A DNA stretch of 64,000 bases, taken from contig WTXG01000152.1 in assembly GCA_022496185.1 (NCBI GenBank), positions 1-64,000 of the forward strand, read 5' to 3'. The stretch is from Multifurca ochricompacta. Lineage: Eukaryota > Basidiomycota > Agaricomycetes > Russulales > Russulaceae. Position 1 is the first letter of the stretch. Each line of letters starts with the position of its first letter. Position numbers and translations under genes: made by a program. Shown here one piece after another: positions 22,610-33,700 of the stretch. A model generated the notes under the pieces. That model searched no databases. It was not told where the DNA came from and worked only from the letters and a program-made list of their open reading frames with translations.

Positions 22610-23202
22610 TGTTACAATCCCTGCCATCCACCCCTGTTTTCTTCACTCTTCCCAATGACAACCCTTCCTTACCGCCTACCTTACACTTTCTGATCACGTC
22701 TCCATCCTGGGACCCATCCCATGCTCTTCTTCCGTCCCTGTGACCCCGGTTGTACTTGTTGACCCATTGTTTGCTTATGTTTGACCTTTATCTTTTTATC
22801 TCTTATCTCATTATCTTTACGACCGGACACTTACTTAATACCCTATCAGAAGCCAGGCTTTACGCCCTCTGCTTTCATATATTTGGGCCCACTTGACTCC
22901 GTTCCCTTATCTTGTAGACGCCCACTGAATTACGTATATAAGTCTGCTGTAGTTACCCTGTAGACCTCAGACTCAACTTATTGAATACATCGGTGCTTGT
23001 CTTCTGGACTCTCCTTTGATTCTTAAAGCTTAGTTGTCTCAGTGCTTCTGGCACTCTTCTGTTCAACATCGTCTTAGAGTACAGCCTCTTTGACTTTGAC
23101 TCGTCATACTTAAACTCCAAGGAACCCTATTGGTTCCTTACCCAAACCCATGAATTGTGCTGTCACACAAGTCATGTGGAACGTCCCACACCAGATGTAA
23201 CA
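22610..23202 (+). repeat. Solo LTR, family S2
   Basis: 593 bp from TGTTACAATCCC to CAGATGTAACA, flanked by GGTGA (22605-22609; 23203-23207) in LINE-A ORF1. It carries a TATATAAG box near 22936-22943. It is closely related to the 45867-46454 solo LTR and more distantly to the Gypsy-1 LTR (shared TCAGTGCTTCTGGCACT block), so it belongs to the same LTR lineage. Confidence 0.9.
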
Positions 23203-23207
23203 GGTGA

Positions 23208-23766
23208 TGGCTCCGAGCATGTTGCAGAGCAGTCTGCCCCAGGATACTGGCTCGAGGCCAGCGTGGTAAGAGTGCTCACCTGAGCGCTGAATGCCAGCAT
23301 CGAGGAGAGCAGTGGTAATGCTGTTCAATCATTCCAGCAACACTGAAGAAACGCCCATGTCAGACTGTTCATCCATGCAGAGGGCAGCCACGAGGTAATA
23401 TAGAGAGTAGCCCATGCTACCCTCTGAGGCATTGTGGAGGTCCCTGCGACAGGACTCGTTAAGGAGCTCAACACAATGCTCATGGGCAGCGGCGTCAAGG
23501 CATGGGTCACAATCCGGGGTTTCAGTCAGATCATACAGCATGGGTCGTAGGTAGGCCATGATGGCCTCATCGGATGTCAGCTCAGGAGGGAAACTAAGAG
23601 GGTTGGAAATCCCCAGGAGAAGGCGGTCACCCCCAGAGCACGGGGGTGGGACATAGGGAGGAGGAGGAGAGGGGGTCACAATTTGTGCCCCAATGGCAAC
23701 GATGGAAGAGTCTGTCAAAGACAACAAGCTCAACTCAATTGGGTTGGCGGGGTCACCACCAGACAT
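23208..23766 (-). pseudogene. LINE-A ORF1, N-terminal segment
   Basis: An open reading frame starts at the ATG at 23766 (MSGGDPANPIELSLLSLTD, then AHEHCVELLNESCRRDLHNA and MGYSLYYLVAALCMDEQSD). It runs into the GGTGA target site of the S2 solo LTR. No domain is recognised here; assignment to LINE-A rests on strand, position and continuity with 22132-22604 across the insertion. The 5' untranslated part probably extends to about 23830. Confidence 0.6.
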
Positions 23767-23830
23767 GGTTGTGTGTAGGACTTATGGGCTGTAGGGGCCC
23801 ACAATGAGAGGAGGGTAAAACTGGTATGTG

Positions 23831-24071
23831 TTACAATCTAACTAACAAAAACACCCCAAAGCAAGCAAGGCTCAAGCTTGATGGTGGTGGTTTGGGAGAA
23901 AGAAGGATGCTAAAACTTGATTTGACACTGTAAAGCCGCAGCTTGGGCCTAAGCTGGGCCTAAGCCAGCTGGAAGCCATCACTACGGCCCAGGCTTGAGT
24001 TTTGACAAGCCTGAGCCGCCAAAAGCCGAGCCTAAGCCGCAGCTTCAGGCCGAGCCGGGGCCGTCACAACA
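23831..24071. repeat. Non-coding junction with a hAT-like terminus
   Basis: This GC-rich stretch repeats GCCTAAGC and GCCGAGCC variants and ends, read on the minus strand, as AGTGTTGTGACGGCCCCGGC, a form common at hAT ends. Homology of the left duplication arm to the right arm stops exactly at this terminus (24071/24072). It is therefore probably the insertion that truncated the left CRN2 copy. No partner inverted repeat or target duplication was found. No gene here. Confidence 0.4.
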
Positions 24072-24637
24072 CTAAATAGGAGGAAGGTGTGTGTCCATAT
24101 CGGGGCGGTCGTTGGCAATACGCTCAATGAATTCTTTCTGCACTGTGCATGCTTCATCAGATTTAGTAACGGTTGAAGGGGCGTCCTTGACAAAACGTCC
24201 TGAAAGAAATGGTTCCATTTCTTGTTCATGTTGGGAAATGCCACCAGGGAACTTGACGTAGACATGGAGGTGATTATGAACAGGTTGATCCGGCCAAAAG
24301 TTGGATATTAGCTCCTGAGCAGGGTTAAGGTGCACGACATTCTCATCACCGATGTTAACTCGGAAGCTACTGGGATCATCCACGGCGAGCGCATCGACCT
24401 AGGAGATGAAGAAGAATTAGCCAGATCACTCATCACAAAGCCAACCGAGCCTTCTAGGTGATACACCTTTAACAGAATGAGGTCTGTGGCTCTGATATCG
24501 CGAAGTAACTCAATTGGTCGTTCACCATAGATCCGTCTCTTCAATCCACTCACGTGCCTGTTGACGGGAACAGTGACATTAAAGTAGGTGACATCACCTT
24601 CCATGAGGCACCAGAGCACACGGCTTTCAGTGGACAT
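24072..24637 (-). pseudogene. CRN2 left copy: Crinkler-like N-terminal part, truncated
   Basis: The first exon (24467-24637) encodes a Crinkler-type ubiquitin-like header: VLWCLMEGDVTYFNVTVPVN, VSGLKRRIYGERPIEL and LRDIRATDLILLK. An intron with normal donor (GTGTAT) and acceptor (CTAG) leads to VDALAVDDPSSFRVNI, then ISNFWPDQPVHNHLHVYVKF, the end of the header. The reading stops at 24072 where homology with the right-arm copy (56710-58711) ends, so the nuclease-like and kinase domains are gone. It is inverted relative to that copy. Confidence 0.8.
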
Positions 24638-24833
24638 AATTTGTTTCTGAGGGTGTCGCTGTTGCTGAAGGTAAGGGAACGGAACGACCCAATTAGTGCC
24701 GATTCCTGGGCTGGGCGAAAATTAAATTAGTCCCACGGCTACGTAAGCCCGTCAACCTTAGATATACCCAGTGTCCCTCAAGATGAGTAGTCATGATTAG
24801 ATTAAAAAATAGTCGCCGACGACAAGGATCCTG

Positions 24834-25127
24834 TCATTGGCGCAATTTTCTGTGTCGCGCTGCAGGTGTCATTCCAGCAGACCCACTGTGCATGTGAATC
24901 CCTGATGTAGCCGATGACCCAGACGGGGCGAGGGCACCCGCGCGCAATAGTGGTGTTGACGGGTATTCCTGACCCGGTGGTGTCGGAGCTGTATCGTATG
25001 TTGGGCGTTTGGACTTGGCCTTAGGTTTCTTGCGTGAAGGGGGAGGCGTCGAAAGAGTGTCATTCGAGCTCGCGAGACTTGATCTTACTGCATCGTCCTC
25101 ATCCGTCTCCGGTGGGCACATGATCAC
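24834..25127 (-). CDS. Short hypothetical ORF upstream of left CRN2
   Basis: A 97-residue reading rich in Pro, Ser, Thr and basic residues (PPPSRKKPKAKSKRPTYDTA) with no recognised domain. It lies within a segment (about 24720-25090) missing from the right arm, between the CRN2 header and the region shared with 56590-56660. It could be a disordered N-terminal exon of CRN2, as CRN1 also starts with a disordered basic tail, or chance. Weakly supported. Confidence 0.3.
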   Translation of the reverse strand: MIMCPPETDEDDAVRSSLASSNDTLSTPPPSRKKPKAKSKRPTYDTAPTPPGQEYPSTPLLRAGALAPSGSSATSGIHMHSGSAGMTPAARHRKLRQ

Positions 25128-26055
25128 AGTTCTGACGCTTACTAACGCAAGTCACGTTTTTAATGCGAGCACAAGCTTCACTAAGAAAGGCCCAGAAGGC
25201 CTACACCCTAAACTCTGGAGAAGATAATTCATGAATTGTACAGCTGGTGCACGATTGATACTGTTAGCGTATATGCCCCTGGCAAAGTGAAACCCAGTAG
25301 GACCCTGACGCTCGGCTCGCTGAGGAATGTAGGACGTAGCAAAAACCAGAAAGGCGCTGCTGCCCCTGTGCGAGTGCGATAAAATAGCATATGTATGCTC
25401 ACACCCACCATTTATCTCATTTATTTTGTAACTTGACAACCTTTACATGACCACTCCACTCGCACCCTTCAACGGCGCTCGAACCCAATTGAGTGCGAAG
25501 GTCAGTAAGCGAGAGCTGCTTGCTCGTCGTTCGTCGCTCGAGTCTTTTTGTCAAGCTAAGCTCAGAGCCTCAGTTATCTCTCTCTCACTTATCAACTTCT
25601 TCAACCCCTCACCCCAAGCGCTTCAACAACCTTTGGTTGCTTTGGTTACTTGAAGTTCTTCTTAGCTTGCCTCCTGTCCTTACTCTACGACGTCATTCCC
25701 CCCTCCCCCCGCTTACTTGACCTTGAGAGCGTCATTGACCCGTATAAACACCAGCTTAGATCACCACTATTCCTTGCTATTGCCTACGCCCATTACATTA
25801 CTCCCTTTCGTTTATCTTTTTTCCCTACTACATTGTTCACATCCCGCCATCATTATCACATTCCCACTACCTTGAAATTCATTGTATATCTGCATCTTGA
25901 CTTTACAATAACAATATTATCTCTTAAACTCATCGTGCAGTCCCAAGCAAGGCAAGCTCAGTCTCCTCCAGTTCCAAGATCCATCTTTACATCATTTCTC
26001 CCACGCCAATCGTTGTGATAAAATAAAGTATCTACATCTACATAAATGGTTTTGA
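25128..26055. other. Non-coding stretch between CRN2 and CRN1, left arm
   Basis: No gene is recognised. From 25250 to 26040 the sequence is the inverse of 54000-54830 in the right arm. It contains the intact, uninserted version (GTGTAGG context near 25200) of the site where the Mutator-like element landed in the right arm. AT-rich and pyrimidine-rich blocks near 25670-26000 may be CRN1 3' flank. Confidence 0.6.
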
Positions 26056-28179
26056 TTACACCAGCCCAGGATCCGTCTCCTCGGCATGCGCGACAGGCCG
26101 AAGTCGTTCCAGCATCGTCACATCATCTTCCTTTCTCATCACCTCACCTGGCCACACTCCATCAGGCCACTGAATACCCGAATCCGTATTCAGCGTCGAA
26201 GGATACACTGACTCATCTGCTGTCCCACACCAGTCAAAGTCAATCAACATCACCTTCTCACCGCTGATCAAAAGGTTCGGCGTTCGAAGGTCTCCAAATA
26301 CGAAGTTTTGCTGATGGAGTAACTGCACAGCCTGATCCACTTGTCCAAATTGCTCAGTTGAAAGTGGACCTCATTTGGCTCAGATCCATCCACAAAATCC
26401 ATGACCACCATGTAATGTTCGCCATATCGGGTTGCTTCGATGTCTTCTGTGCCAGCGTAGTGCAAGGCTGGTGCGAGTTGATTGCTTGCCAAAAGTCGAT
26501 GTGCCTCTGCATTGTATGTTGACACAAACTTGACCACAATCAGCTGACCAGATTCATGGAGCTGAGCCTTGTACACAAGCTTGCCCCGCTGATAGTCGAC
26601 AAGCGGCATCAGGTACTCAAATGACTGTGTTCCATAAGATGTGACAAATGGAAAGGCATGGTGTAAGTGTCTGGGAATTTCATTGGAGGGATTCAGATTT
26701 CTATAATAGTCCTGGAGAGTGGAGATCGCAGACTTCAAGGCAGCAAACAATCTCAAGGTAAAGTCAAAGCGACTTTCTTTGAAAGCATCGCCGCCGAGCC
26801 AGATGTATTCAGTCAAAGGCTGGACAATTGCCTTATCGAGGTAAATGCCACCAGCAACGCACATCCATGGGCCAGCGATTGCTAGGATGATGCTTGGACA
26901 ATAGGAACACCTTCTGAAAATATCCCCTGATAGACATGATTAGATAATGAATTCCACATGGACACATTTCCTAAATAAACGTACAAGATGGTTCTCCCCA
27001 ATAGCGATGATAAGAAAGACTGGCTTGGGTGTATGGATCTGCATTGCCAGTGCCAATCTCATTCTTGACCTCTTCTATTACCAGATAGGCATAGGAGTTG
27101 CAAGAATTTTGAAGTATAACCCCATCAGCACAAGTTGAAGTATGGGGAACTGAAACAGATGTGAGGGAGGCACCAAGAAGAGCATTCAGATATATGTTGA
27201 TCGTTTTCACCCGAGGCAACTCAAGGGTGTAAAGGTCAGCACAGGAAGCAAGAAGTTTCCTGAGATTCGAATGTGCCTGTCTGTCAACCCTGACCTGTTC
27301 CTTGCTTGCCATGGCTGCCTGAAAGGAGTTGAAGACAGGATGGAAAAGGCCAATTGGAGGACCAAATTGGTTGATCGGGCGCCCATTGAGAAGCGGCCTG
27401 TTCTTCTGTTCCTGAATGAAAAAGGGCATCTTTGCCCCTGAAGAGGGGGTCGGATGTGCAATGGCTTTGCGGGCATCAATATCCTGGACTAAATTGGAGT
27501 CAGAATGGATGGACGAATGGCAAAGGAAGTGCGCGTAATACTCACTTTCACCGAATGTAAGTGGCGGCGTTGGAGAGAGATCTTCGATTTGGAGTCTCGG
27601 CTTCTTCCTTGGCCTTTCCTCGACATCTGAATGATTGTCAAAGATATATATGGAAATGCAGTAATGATGAAGACATACATGGGACTTGCACAATGAGATG
27701 CAAATCATCCCCTATTGGGTCACATGTCCAACACTGGTCTATATGTTTGTTGGGGTGGAGGGGTTGAATAACACCATTCCCTTGATCTACTCCACGAGAT
27801 GTCAGGGAAGGGAATTGAAAGTCCTTTATTTTTTCATCAGTTCCATTTGACTTTCGTAATCATAGGTGGGCTGCCGAGTCATCAACTTCCAGAGGATGAG
27901 TTGATCTGCCGCGAGGTGGTCCAACACTGGGGCCTTCTTGGTTATGATGTCTTCTTGGAGTCCTGAGACTAGTTGACCCGAATAGACTTTAACATGAAAG
28001 GAACCGCCAATAGGATCATTTTCATCATTGATAGCGATGCAGTGAAGAGTGAAGGAAGAGGACATGACGTCAGACTGAGTGATTGCCTCTCTAGGAAGCG
28101 GTGGGCCCATCTTCCCCTTGCCCTTGTCCTTGGCTTTCCGGCTCGGATTTTGCCTGGTGGATGGCCCGCTTTGTTGCAT
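26056..28179 (-). pseudogene. CRN1 left copy: Ubl-nuclease-kinase gene with two frameshifts
   Basis: Inverted paralogue of the intact gene at 51852-53979. The start codon (28177-28179), all three intron positions with usable splice sites, the header (FHVKVYSGQLVSGLQEDI), the nuclease-like block (YLVIEEVKNEIGTGNADPYTQ) and the kinase block (FGDLRTPNLLI, IDFDWCG) are present. Two single-base losses break it: one in an A-run near 27828 in the header exon, and one near 26372 between the kinase hinge and catalytic loop. The product would stop early, so this is a pseudogene unless these are sequencing errors. Protein identity to the right copy is high outside the breaks. Confidence 0.85.
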
Positions 28180-29754
28180 TGTTAAGATAAGATAAGATAC
28201 GATAAGATAATCTCTAGAGGAGGATAACAAGTTGACGACGACGACGATGACAACGACGACGATGACACTGTTACAACAATCCATCATATTCTGCGATTTA
28301 AATACCAAACCGAACCAACATATTCATGAATTCCAAAAACACCTCGACTTGCAAAATGTTTAGTTGTCATTTGGACTGTCGACAGTCATCATGTTATAAT
28401 AGAAGACAAAGATCTCAGGATGACAACCTGAAATATTAATTAATCTCACTCCATCACCTAGAGACGTGGGCGACTAAGAACAAAGGAGAGAGGAGAGAGG
28501 AGAGGGGAGAGGGGAGAGTTGCCGCGAGATTTTCAAACAGATCCAAGGGAGGCAGACTGAGATGTGACCAGAAAGTGCGGATGAGTGATGGGATGGGGCT
28601 TTGGATTCACGTGATCAGCAGGCCTGCCAATAATTCGTCAGCCGCAAATAATTCACCTCACGCGCATCCCGTACCGACATCCGAATACCATGCCCGAGAC
28701 CCCCCAGATGGCCAGGTAATCCAGGTATCCAGACACCACGAACCCACCCATCCGCGCGTGCCGGGATGCTCAAGGAAGTAACTGTGCCTCCACGGACCAC
28801 GAAATGCCAATCACATGGGCGGTCCGAGAGCAGTGGCCACTGCCAGGTTGATTACCGAAGGACGACCCAACGCGTCGATGGACCCCCACCGGACGTAGGT
28901 ACTGCACGAGATAAATGAAAACCATTTTCAACGTAGGGGGAACGGCTTTGGTGAACAGGACCATCCAGGAGCTCAAAGGGGTCGAGAAAAACGTTAGCGA
29001 GTGATAAAGACAGTTTTTTTGGCCCTCTGCGAGTGGTTCATACCTCGTCAGCGAATGCCCAGTCGATCTAGCTTCTCTGCACATTCAAGTCCCGGCAACT
29101 GCGCTATCCCATCCGAAAGGGGATAGTCCAACGGGGCACCGCCAGGCCTGCCATAAACCGACGGACAGCCAAAGATATGGTGAAAATGAACGGGTGAGGG
29201 AGAATGGTGAGGGATAGCTAACCCATATAATGGCCCGGATCTGGGGGACTGGGGGGGAGGGGGGGGTAATTGGGGTGATCACACTGACCAACGAAATATC
29301 CGGTAAGGACAGTTTAAAGAAATGATGTGACCGTCCTTGTCTTAATACTTACTCGCCTCCTCAAGTCCGGGGTTGCGTCAACCATACAGACGAAGGGTGA
29401 GGATTGAAAGCCGGACATCATTTACCTTGCAAGCAACAGCCCGGAACGCGCCCAATCGAGTCGGGTCCAGCCACAGGTGGTGACGGCCGGAGGTTTCGCC
29501 TCCAACGCCCGAGTCATCGAGCCCGATCTCCTCAGTCCGATCATCGTACTTGCTTATCTCGACCGCCTCAACACCCGCTCTCAGACCACAATCTCATATG
29601 GTTGCTTTCGTGTCCACGCTGCAATGCACTGCGTTGCCAGACGCTACACCCGCCTGTCCTGCACGTAAAAAAATCCATTTAAACACCCTCCTCAAGTTCC
29701 CTTAAAGTTCAACACTTTACGCATCCTCTGTGAAGTGCCACCTTACTGCCAAAA
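28180..29754. other. Divergent intergenic region between CRN1 and protease, left arm
   Basis: 1.6 kb separate the divergent starts of CRN1 (minus) and the protease (plus). A TATTTAAAT-type box lies at 28296-28304, about 120 bp before the CRN1 start, and is conserved in the right arm. There is a GA-rich run at 28480-28520. No coding feature is supported. In the right arm this same region received the LINE carrying Gypsy-2. Confidence 0.6.
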
Positions 29755-30485
29755 ATGTACCCCTTCATCACTTTCGTTATCTTCGCCCTATCCTTCCGAG
29801 TCGCCGCCTCTCCATTCCAGGCCCCTTCCCCTTCTGCCATCTCTATCCCCATCGAGAAACGTTCAGGACTGCCCAATTCTCATGCTGTCGTCAATGTAAC
29901 AAGGCTGAAGAGCGGCGTCCGTCGCACCATTGAGTGAGTACCATCTGGGCTAGCAGCCCCTCCAGCTATCTAAGAAAACATTTTATATACAGGAAAATCC
30001 AGAACGGGTTTAATGCATTCGAGAGAAATACAGGCGCACCCCATCCCTTTGCCTCCAAGTTGTCGCCTTTCGAGAAACGCGGTGCTGGTGACCCGCTCAT
30101 TGATTACCAAGCCGAATTATGGTACGGCCCAATCTCCGTCGGTACTCCTCCAAAGACGTATACTGGTAAGGGGGTCCTCGTCACTTGTTTGTTTCCGTGA
30201 GGTGACGATCTCGACGCTGATCATTCTGATAATGTACAGTGGACTTTGATACGGGCAGCAGCGACTTATTCCTCCCTAGTTCCACCTGTGGCTCGACTTG
30301 CAAGGGACATCGGCTATACAATACGAAAGCAAGCTCGACGGCCCATGACCTGAAGAAAACTTTCATCCTGAAGTATGGTGACGGATCGAGTGTGACGGGG
30401 GAGCAATACACGGATACCGTCTCGATTGGTCATTTCACGGTTAGATCATATATTGTTTGCTCGTATCTGACAACTGACAAAAACA

Positions 30486-30518
<33 letters not shown>

Positions 30519-31391
30519 GGCTAAGAAGCAGACAGTCGGCGCGGCCAATCACTACTCTACGGGGTTCCAAATCGCGCAGTCTCCCTCGGACGGTCTTCTT
30601 GGAATGGGCTTCAAATCGATATCGGATTACCATGCCAATCCTGTCTTCCAAACCCTTGTTGCACAGGGACAGGTGAAAGATGCTGTTTTCGGATTCTACC
30701 TCGATCAAAGTGGTTCAGAACTATACATTGGTGGAACGAATCCCAAGCACTACAAGGGCTCCTTCACTTACGTCGACCTCACCCAAGAAGTACGGATGCA
30801 ATATTATAACTAACTATATATTAGATGCTAATCAATGACGCGCCCTTCAGGGGTATTGGTTGACCGAGTTCGACGGATTTACTGTTGGGGGGAAGCAGAT
30901 CGTTGGTAGCACGAGTGCGATCATCGACACTGGGACTACGTTGATCATCGGTGACACGGCGAGTGTGGGTTCCATCTACGCCAAGATCCCTGGTTCGAAG
31001 CCGTGGAACAATGGACTGTACACCAGTACGTCGTCGGTGACCGCCTTTGGAAGGTTAATGTGGAAATTTGGACACTTTTCACAGTTCCATGTTCGTTCAA
31101 CACCCCAGTTTCGATCACGTTCGGTGGTACTGCATTCAAGATTGAACCTAACACGTTCAACAATGGACAGGTATCTCAGGGTTCGAGCGAGTGTGTAGGT
31201 GGCCTTGCAGCAGATGCTAGTCTCTCAAGTGGGCATGGCCCTGGTAAGCAAAGATCGTTGATCTGGCGGGATGGAAGAGATACTGAAGTATTTTGGCAGG
31301 ATTCTGGATCATCGGGGACGTTTTTCTACAGAATGTGTATACGGCGTTCGATGTTGGTCACAACCGAGTTGGGTTCGCTAAACTTCATTGA
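29755..31391 (+). CDS. Secreted pepsin-like aspartic protease (A1 family), copy 1
   Basis: Seven exons (29755-29933, 29993-30165, 30240-30439, 30520-30789, 30851-31025, 31085-31243, 31300-31391) join to 415 residues, the usual size for fungal A1 proteases. A hydrophobic signal peptide (residues 1 to about 19) precedes a propeptide with dibasic KR at 88-89 as the likely kexin cleavage point. Catalytic motifs are [15 protein letters not shown] (Asp121) and [13 protein letters not shown] (Asp300); the end, [25 protein letters not shown], is the family's C-terminal block. It would digest extracellular or vacuolar proteins at acid pH. It has a TTG microsatellite in intron 3. All seven exons match copy 2 (39294-40944) in length except six extra nt in exon 1 there. 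Confidence 0.93.
30488..30517 (+). repeat. TTG microsatellite in protease intron 3
   Basis: About nine TTG units directly before the intron's acceptor. The equivalent CAA run in the other arm (40170-40200) is one unit or so longer, so it serves as an internal length marker between the arms. Confidence 0.9.
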
Positions 31392-32236
31392 TCGACAATG
31401 GTCGTACCCGTTCGGTTCACCTTGGTGACTCGGGCTCGTGTGTTCCATCTCCACCACGCTCACTTGCACGCCCTGTCATTACTCTTTATCGACTTTGGGG
31501 TTACACAAAATAGTGTATATTATACTACTAATACCAGATACCAGCTGAAGCAACTTGTGTTCTAACTTACGGCGCTCAGCCTGCGAACGCTGTAACCCAT
31601 ACTATAACCCTTTTCCCTGCTCTATGACCTCTGATTAAATCAATTCAATCCGAGGTAATCAGAATAAAGACGACAAGGTTTTGAGGGAAACGGTTCGTGG
31701 CCTGTTCCTCAGCCCGAATGCACTATTCCTGAACACGGAAAAGCGCCTCGCGAAAGTTAGGTCATCACAGGATGGGGATATCCGTACTTCAAGAGTCGGG
31801 ATTAAGAGCGTCGTGGGTGAGTTGAGTTCCGAAACGCACTCTAGTCACGTGGGTTGACGCCAGGCTTTCAGCCACATGGTACGACTAATATAGTACTTGG
31901 GAAGGGTTATTTGCATTTTAGTTTACAGTTCCGCTTTACCGCCGTGCGTGGACATACGTAAAAGTGAATGCGTCGTCTTTATCGGCCGGGGGAATTTGTT
32001 GAAACTGGCAGCCAGAAACACGTAAAGGTACATGTTCTGAGTGACCCTGACCCAATCATAAGTTCACGTGAATTCCAAGAGTACCTGAGTGCCGCCTAAA
32101 CCTTAACCTTAACCTTAACCTTATGCTGGGAGCCCGGTTGGCGCCGATATCGGGTCCTCTTATCCTCCCTCTTGTATTAAAATCAATTCCTTTAAGATGG
32201 ACCCCAATCAATACATCTTCATTTCATAAGAACACA
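31392..32236. other. Protease 3' flank and hydratase promoter region
   Basis: No gene is seen. The left duplication arm ends near 31728. A run of five CCTTAA units lies at 32098-32122 just upstream of the hydratase start; it does not match the usual fungal telomere unit. Confidence 0.6.
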
Positions 32237-33700
32237 ATGTCTTCTGGTAGCACGGCAACCTTTTCTAGTCATACGCTCCAAAGTATAGTGGGCCGTGAGT
32301 ATGGCGCAGACCCAGTGAGTATTTCAGTTTCTGTTGTCAGCTCGTAATTGGTTTACCATGGCCGCCACGTGTAGGTGAGCTGGAATAAACGCGATCTTTT
32401 AGCCTATGCTCTTGGAATCGGTGCTACCCCAGCTGAGCAGCAGTTCGTAAACGGTACGTCAGCGTTTTCCGCCTTGTAACATCTATTTCGGTCTGACGAC
32501 GAAGCCATCTCCTTATCTAGAGCTTCGTATGTGACTAATATCTCGTCACTTATATATACATGCTTAACGCATCATCCCGCTCTCTCAGATCCATCTTTCG
32601 CTGCCTTTCCGACGTTTCCTGTTGTCCTTTTCCTCAAAGGTCTGTTCCGAACTTGCTCCTGTAAATTCCCCACAAGTATGCTCATGTTCGACTCGGCAGG
32701 GAAAGATGACAGTGTCACGGAATTCACAAATACCATTAATAGGACGAATGCCATCAAAGGTTTACCTTACTTTGACCCGAGCCACCTGGTACATGCAACC
32801 CAGTCCATAGAGATCCTGAAGCCTCTTCCACTTGTCAGTGGGCCTGGATGGCTCTTGAAAAAGCGATTGATTTCAATCCGCGAGAATAGTACGTTCATCT
32901 CAATCTCACCTGTTTTTCTGGGAGGAGCTCATCGGAAACCCATAGAGTCTGGCGTGATCCTTGAGAACGAATTCGTCCTTGTCGACCCAGACGAGACCCC
33001 TTATGCTCGACTAACTGTAAGCCTTCAGCCATTTTTCTTGTAATGATCTCCTCTGACATTTCGGTGAAAGACTGCGATGTTCAATCTTACTGGCAAGATC
33101 ACCGGTCAGCGATATACGCGCAGCGTAGTTTCATTACCCGAGGCAAAACCCATCCCTCGAGACCGTGCACCGAACTGGGTAGTGGCGGACCGTACCTATG
33201 TGCATCAAGCACTTATCTATCGTCTCTCTGGTGATTATAACCCACTGCATATCGGTACGGTTTTTTCTTTACCTCCCAGAAAACAAAACAAAAAAAAGAC
33301 TGAAAGCAGTTTTTGCATGGCATGATAAAAAGATCCGAATGCGAGTTCGAGTGGTGGCGGCGTGATCTTGCATGGTCTTTCGACGCTTGGGTTCGCGGCA
33401 CGGGCTCTTATACGCACAGTCGGATATGGACGTCCATCGTCGTTGCAGTACCTGAATGTTCGATTTACTGCTCCAGTCACACCAGGAGATGGATTGGAGA
33501 CGAGCGCGTGGGATGTCGGTTCTGGGCCCGGTGGAGTAATTGAGGTCGCTTTTGAGGTGAGGAATACAAGAACCGGGAAGGTAGGCCATGTTGAATTTTT
33601 TTTGCCACTCAACGACTGAAAGGATTATAATCTTCTGCACCAGGTTGTGATTGGTGGGGGTCATGCACGTTTCGCAAGGTGGGAGCAGAGCAAATTATAG
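32237..33700 (+). CDS. Peroxisomal MaoC-like (R)-3-hydroxyacyl-CoA hydratase
   Basis: Nine exons (32237-32314, 32375-32453, 32521-32526, 32589-32639, 32700-32888, 32946-33016, 33071-33254, 33333-33580, 33644-33700) give 320 residues. The product matches the hydratase-2 half of fungal multifunctional enzyme 2: VSWNKRDLLAYALGIGA, FPTFPVVLFLKG, LVHATQSIEILKPLP and the hydratase-2 motif YRLSGDYNPLHIDP (residues 208-221) with catalytic Asp213 and His218. GGVILHGLSTLGFAARAL follows. The protein ends SKL, a type 1 peroxisomal signal, so it likely hydrates trans-2-enoyl-CoA during beta-oxidation. The third exon is only 6 nt. If the last intron were retained, the protein would end at 33619 without SKL. 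Confidence 0.9.

Larger units (their letters stand above)
751..23830 (-). mobile_element. LINE-A, one non-LTR retrotransposon split by nested insertions
   Basis: Minus-strand LINE segments read in consistent order from 23.8 kb down to 751: ORF1 N-terminus (23208-23766), ORF1 middle (22132-22604), a short piece (14875-14918), zinc-knuckle ORF1 (12154-14271), endonuclease (11302-12041), linker (3592-3785) and reverse transcriptase (751-1463). Each gap is an insertion flanked by its own target duplication: GGTGA, CCAGGAGG, TTCTT, GCTGC and GCAAG. Removing the insertions leaves about 5 kb of LINE. The zinc-knuckle ORF1, apurinic-type endonuclease and RT order fits the I/Tad1-like LINE groups of fungi; the clade is inferred. 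The 3' part lies beyond 751, outside the window. Confidence 0.85.
24073..31728. repeat. Left arm of large inverted duplication
   Basis: This 7.7-kb block carries CRN2 (partial), CRN1 (broken) and an aspartic protease. It is inverted relative to 38996-57270, which has the same three genes. Sampled protease exons are about 96% identical by eye, and introns, intergenic DNA and the 3' flank (to GCCTGTTCCTCAGCCCGAAT) are included. The right arm is longer only because of a LINE plus Gypsy-2 and a Mutator-like insertion. The arm borders are a hAT-like terminus on the left and a gradual end near 31728. Confidence 0.9.

Noticed and set aside
24073..31728. The two arms as collapsed haplotypes
   Set aside because: They lie in inverted orientation on one contig with a unique spacer and arm-specific insertions; this is better explained by a true duplication, though long reads would settle it.
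32098..32122. (CCTTAA)n run suggesting an internal telomere repeat
   Set aside because: The common fungal telomere unit is CCCTAA; CCTTAA differs and only about five units are present. Treated as a simple repeat.
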